DNA of 64,000 nt from Dendrocalamus latiflorus (lineage: Eukaryota > Streptophyta > Magnoliopsida > Poales > Poaceae), in assembly GCA_017311315.1 (NCBI GenBank), contig CM029666.1, forward strand, positions 4,644,176 to 4,708,175, given 5' to 3'. Below, in pieces: positions 60,741-64,000 of the stretch. Both the position numbers and the translations under genes were made by a program. Numbering within the stretch: the first letter of the stretch is position 1; the number at the start of each line of letters is the position of its first letter. Under the pieces are notes generated by a model, which saw only the letters and a program-made list of their open reading frames with translations, ran no database searches and was not told the DNA's origin.

Positions 60741-60742
60741 AT

Positions 60743-60756
60743 ACGTTATCAGCATG
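60743..60756 (+). other. Copia primer-site-like motif
   Basis: ACGTTATCAGCATG resembles the ACGTTATCAGCACG motif that follows the 5' LTR in several plant copia families, complementary to an internal part of initiator-Met tRNA. The gag pseudogene follows 1.3 kb downstream on the same strand. Confidence 0.5.
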
Positions 60757-60979
60757 AATTGCTCTAGTGGATCAAAGGTAATTACTGAAGCACTCTAGGT
60801 TGAATTGTCTATCTAGATCATTTTAAATTTTCGCAAATTTTGCTTTTTAGATTATTATTCTACGGTGCAAATCCGTTCTAATCTACCGCGAGCTGATTTG
60901 AAATTGCCAGCCAAGCCGATCGGTAGGTTTGCACAAAAGAGTAGAAGTTGTTTGCACTGTAGATTGAAAAAAATGAAGG

Positions 60980-61560
60980 AAAAAACATGTGCCACGCCGC
61001 CCGTACGTAGCGACGGCCGCCATTGCCGACTGCATGCGGCACCCTCCGATGACACGTAAGCTGCCATCGGCTGCACCTCTGCCCGCGCGTGCAGTCGTGC
61101 CGCCGTCACTATCTCTTGCATGAGGCAGCGTCGCTGCTCAGCCTTGGGCCTGGCTGCCGCCCACTGGCCTCCTGCCTGAGGCCCAGCTGCCGCCTGCCCA
61201 CCTCCTGCATGAGGCTTGTAGCGCCAGCCCAGAGCCGCACCGGCCTTCCACCGCACTAGCCCACAGTTGTGCCGACCCGTAGCCGCACTAGCCTTTTGCC
61301 ACGCTGGCCCGCAGCCGCGCCATCCTGCCAATGCACGCGGCCCGTAGCCACATCGGCCGGACCAGCCACATCGGCCAGACCGCAACTACGCCTGCTTGTA
61401 GCTACATTGGACCACCACCGCTTGGCCTGTGTGCGTCGCCGCTGCTTGGCTAGCCGCCATCGGCCTCATAGCTATCGCCGTGTCGCGCCCCCGCACGAAC
61501 CGCCAGCTCCTGGCACGCCCGCCGCCGCCACATGAACAGTGGTAGGGAAACCCTATCCCC
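60980..61560. repeat. GC-rich leader with degenerate GCCGCAGCCGC units
   Basis: Repeats such as CCCGTAGCCGCACTAGCC and GCCCGCAGCCGCGCC fill the stretch between primer site and gag. Frames open on both strands are by-products. Confidence 0.6.
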
Positions 61561-62056
61561 CTCCTTTTGAGCTGGCCGACATGGGGCTGGAGTGGGCTGG
61601 GGAAAAAGAAAAAGAAAAGAAAGGGGCCCGACCGGAAGAAGAAGAAGAAAAGAAAAAAAAGGGAAAGGGGGTGTGAGCGCCTGAATTTTGCAAAAAGGCT
61701 CTTGGAAAATTGGCAAATTGTGCAAAAAATTTCTCAGAACTGAAAATTAGAGGGCAAGCCCTCGAAAATTGCAGAATTCACTGAAAATTCATATTCTAGC
61801 ATAAATGTGCTTCAGGAATTCAAATTTTGAATTTTTTAACATTTGAAGCATGTTTAGCACTATTATTATTACTTTCTATGTTTTTATGTATTTACTTACT
61901 ATTTTGATTAATCATAATTATTTAAATTACCTTTAATCTCTAAAATTAGCAGTAAAAAATTATAAAAATGCATAGAAAATTCTAGAACCATTGTCCAATT
62001 TATTTCATGCATGTTTACCTACAGTAAATTTATGTGTTCCTTTTATGCACATGTAG

Positions 62057-62825
62057 ATGACAGGCATCACGAACCAGGAGTTCAAGGAGCTGGCCTAGTA
62101 TGGACAAAACTACTTGACTTGGGCTTCTAATATCAAAATTGTACTTGGAGCCAAGAAACTCTGTAATGCCATTGGATTGGTGCATCAAAAGATGCCAAAC
62201 CCACCCCTAAGGAAATTGATCAGGCACTTCACTTTCTCAAGCACCACCTCTGTCTCACTCTCAAGAATGAGTACATGGCAGAGAAGAGCGTGCTAGCCTT
62301 GTGGACTACACTAAAGAAGCGGTTCTAAAATCTAAAGTATACCGTTCTTCCTTAGGCAGAGCAAGAATAGATCTGACTGAGATTTGCTGACTTCAAGACG
62401 ATTGGGGAGTACAATTCCGTTCTGTATAGAATTTGTACCAATCTTCACCTCTATGATAGGCAGGTCACAGATGAGCAGAAGATTGAGAAGATTCTCTCCA
62501 CCTTTCACCCAAATGCAATGCAGTCTGTGCGCAACTATCGTTAAGATGACTACAAGGAGTACGCTGAATTGATTAATATTATGCAAGTCGCAGAGGCTCA
62601 AAATGAAGTTGTCCGCAAGAACTTTGTCGCACAGCCACTTGGAACCTCCGTTGGGCGTGAGTCCAACGTCTACAAGGTGTGGAAGCCTATAATGAAAAAA
62701 AGGAGAAGGAAGAGCAAAGCCTCGGCCTAGAAAGGCAAGTCAAATACTCCACAAAAAAATAAAGCTAGCAAACCAAAGCGAGACGAGAAGCCCTATGATC
62801 AACAAGACCAAACCTATGACAAGTG
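62057..62825 (+). pseudogene. Copia gag pseudogene
   Basis: The translation is MTGITNQEFKELA-stop-YGQNYLTWASNIKIVLGAK, then EIDQALHFLKHHLCLTLKNE, YMAEKSVLALWTTLKKRF, LRFADFKTIGEYNSVLYRIC and KIEKILSTFHPNAMQSVRNYR, ending in a Lys-rich tail. This is the UBN2-type gag of a plant copia family with an ACGTTATCAGCA-type primer site. There are at least six in-frame stops and one frameshift near 62200. The zinc knuckle and pol are not recognisable beyond 62830, although degenerate sequence continues to about 63100. Confidence 0.8.
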
Positions 62826-63149
62826 AGGGGCACTGGTCATAGATTTGTAAAGAGCCGCAGCACGTCGTCGATGCTTTCTAGACCAAGAAGGAGAAGGGCG
62901 GCAAAGGGCAGCATGAAAATCACTTTGCCATCTATTTGTTTAGACTTTGGATTTTTAGCTTTTAAGCCAAAGAAAAAGCTGAAACAAACAAGGCCTTTGT
63001 AAGGGAAGATGAAGATTGGGTTAAGAAATGGTATTTTGGTAAGTTGACCAAAATACTGAAAACTATCTTGGATGAAAACCGCGACGCTTGAGAGAGCGGT
63101 TTAGATTAAGGAAAAGCTGAGAAAATCAAGCTGAATAAAAGGCTAAGCA

Positions 63150-64000
63150 CTTAACGGATCCAGGGTTATGTGTTTTGAAAAGACTGCATAAGTGCAGTGT
63201 GTAGGTAAACCCGTGTTGTGTGGAGTTAATAGGTTTTTTTCATTTGTGCTAAGTGGATAGTATCCATTAAAGTTAGATGGGGCTGGTTTCCTTGTCTATT
63301 TAATGGGTTGGGATAGAAACTTGCTAGTTAATCATTCAAGCATCCAACGATCCAACCTTTGCTCATGCAAGCTAAGTATTCTAGGGTTAGGGTTTGGGAA
63401 GTGTAAGTGATGTGGTGTGCTTTCTTGTCCTTCAGGTGGAGTGTCTGTAAAACCTTCATCTTCAAGTAGCAATATATCCACTTTGTTCATCTTTAATTGA
63501 TCCCTCTTGTTTTGGTTGATTTGATTTTAATTTTGTTGATTTTGATCTTCTCTCTTCCTTTCTTGATCTTGCTGAATGACAAGCATAAGTGATGGAGATG
63601 TACCTTGAAAATCAGTCCCCATCCATTTAGGCATCAGATTTGGCAAGTTTATGAAGTTACCCGATTTTACTTTGATTTGACCTTCTCAGGAGTTTTCTTG
63701 ATCCAATTATTTTTGTCTCGATTCCTTGTGTGTTCTTACTTGCTGTAACATTTGGAAATACATCTAGAACTATCTTGGTCATCTTAGTGCAATTTTTCTT
63801 GTTTATGAGAAAGGTTTGAATTTTGACATGTATTCTTGTGATCCTTGGTTGGAATAGGTTCCTGAGACCTTAAGTAAGGTGTGTGTAAAATTTTATATCA
63901 TTTAGACTTGTATTTTTGGAGTTGCACCAAAAGTTGGTTAGGCTCAGGCTGATTTTTCATGTTTTGGAGTAGGGGCAGTCAGACTGTCACCCCCTAGCAG
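63150..64000 (+). repeat. Copia LTR-like block, plus strand, cut by window end
   Basis: It shares motif order with the minus-strand block at 57.2-58.8 kb (TTAATGGG, CTAGGGTTAGGGTTTGGG, TTGATTTTGATC tails, GGCAGTCAGACTG at the end). It could be the 3' LTR of the gag element or a separate insertion. Confidence 0.4.

Noticed and set aside
1..64000. tRNA or rRNA genes
   Set aside because: No cloverleaf-like block with a GGTTCGA-type arm or rRNA sequence was recognised by eye; a tRNAscan-SE run would be needed to exclude them.

Overview
This window is nuclear DNA from a flowering plant, almost certainly a grass. The signs are a tandem miR156 pair of the kind known from maize Corngrass1 and rice MIR156b/c, a GC-rich first coding exon, GT-AG introns, and dense copia, gypsy-like, CACTA, MULE-type and Tourist-type insertions. 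No bacterial features, CRISPR arrays, rRNA or tRNA genes were seen. Most of the sequence is transposon debris around two clear functional loci.

Layout. 1-1 kb: a broken plant-mobile-domain (PMD) gene remnant. 2.5-5.05 kb: probable gypsy-type LTR, minus strand. 5.05-7.1 kb: an LTR-like repeat with an 18-bp array and an inserted MITE. 9.6-10.2 kb: a non-autonomous DNA transposon with a 9-bp target duplication. 12.8-13.8 kb: the MIR156 locus, a TATA box followed by two canonical miR156 hairpins and a third, diverged one. 14.1-16.34 kb: a 2.24-kb solo LTR that is an inverted relative of the 5-7 kb repeat. 16.57-24.67 kb: a decayed copia element (A) containing a foreign LTR and a nested, nearly intact copia (X, minus strand) with one in-frame stop. 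25.4-26.6 kb: a GC-rich non-autonomous element. 28.4-30.3 kb: a FAR1/FHY3-like pseudogene lacking the core of its MULE transposase domain. 32.35-36.84 kb: a CACTA transposon with intact ends and a 3-bp duplication. 37.6-39.4 kb: a copia gag-pol pseudogene. 43.3-55.2 kb: a complete 22-exon gene. 57.2-64 kb: copia LTR-like sequence in two orientations, a MITE, and a copia gag pseudogene.

The large gene encodes a predicted 1,429-residue membrane protein of the plant glycine-rich/ephrin-receptor-like family (Arabidopsis At5g11700, At4g32920, At5g47020). I placed all 22 exons by reading frame and splice signals, and the frame stays open throughout. Its introns host a Tourist-like MITE and a near-perfect foldback. 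The MIR156 locus should produce miR156, which represses SPL transcription factors in the juvenile phase. These two loci show no visible functional link; the rest is mobile-element history.

I found no clear-cut new biological system. The most unusual points are the third, seed-altered miR156 hairpin inside a predicted intron, the nested copia with a target duplication but a truncated 3' LTR, and the CACTA insertion abutting a TATA box.
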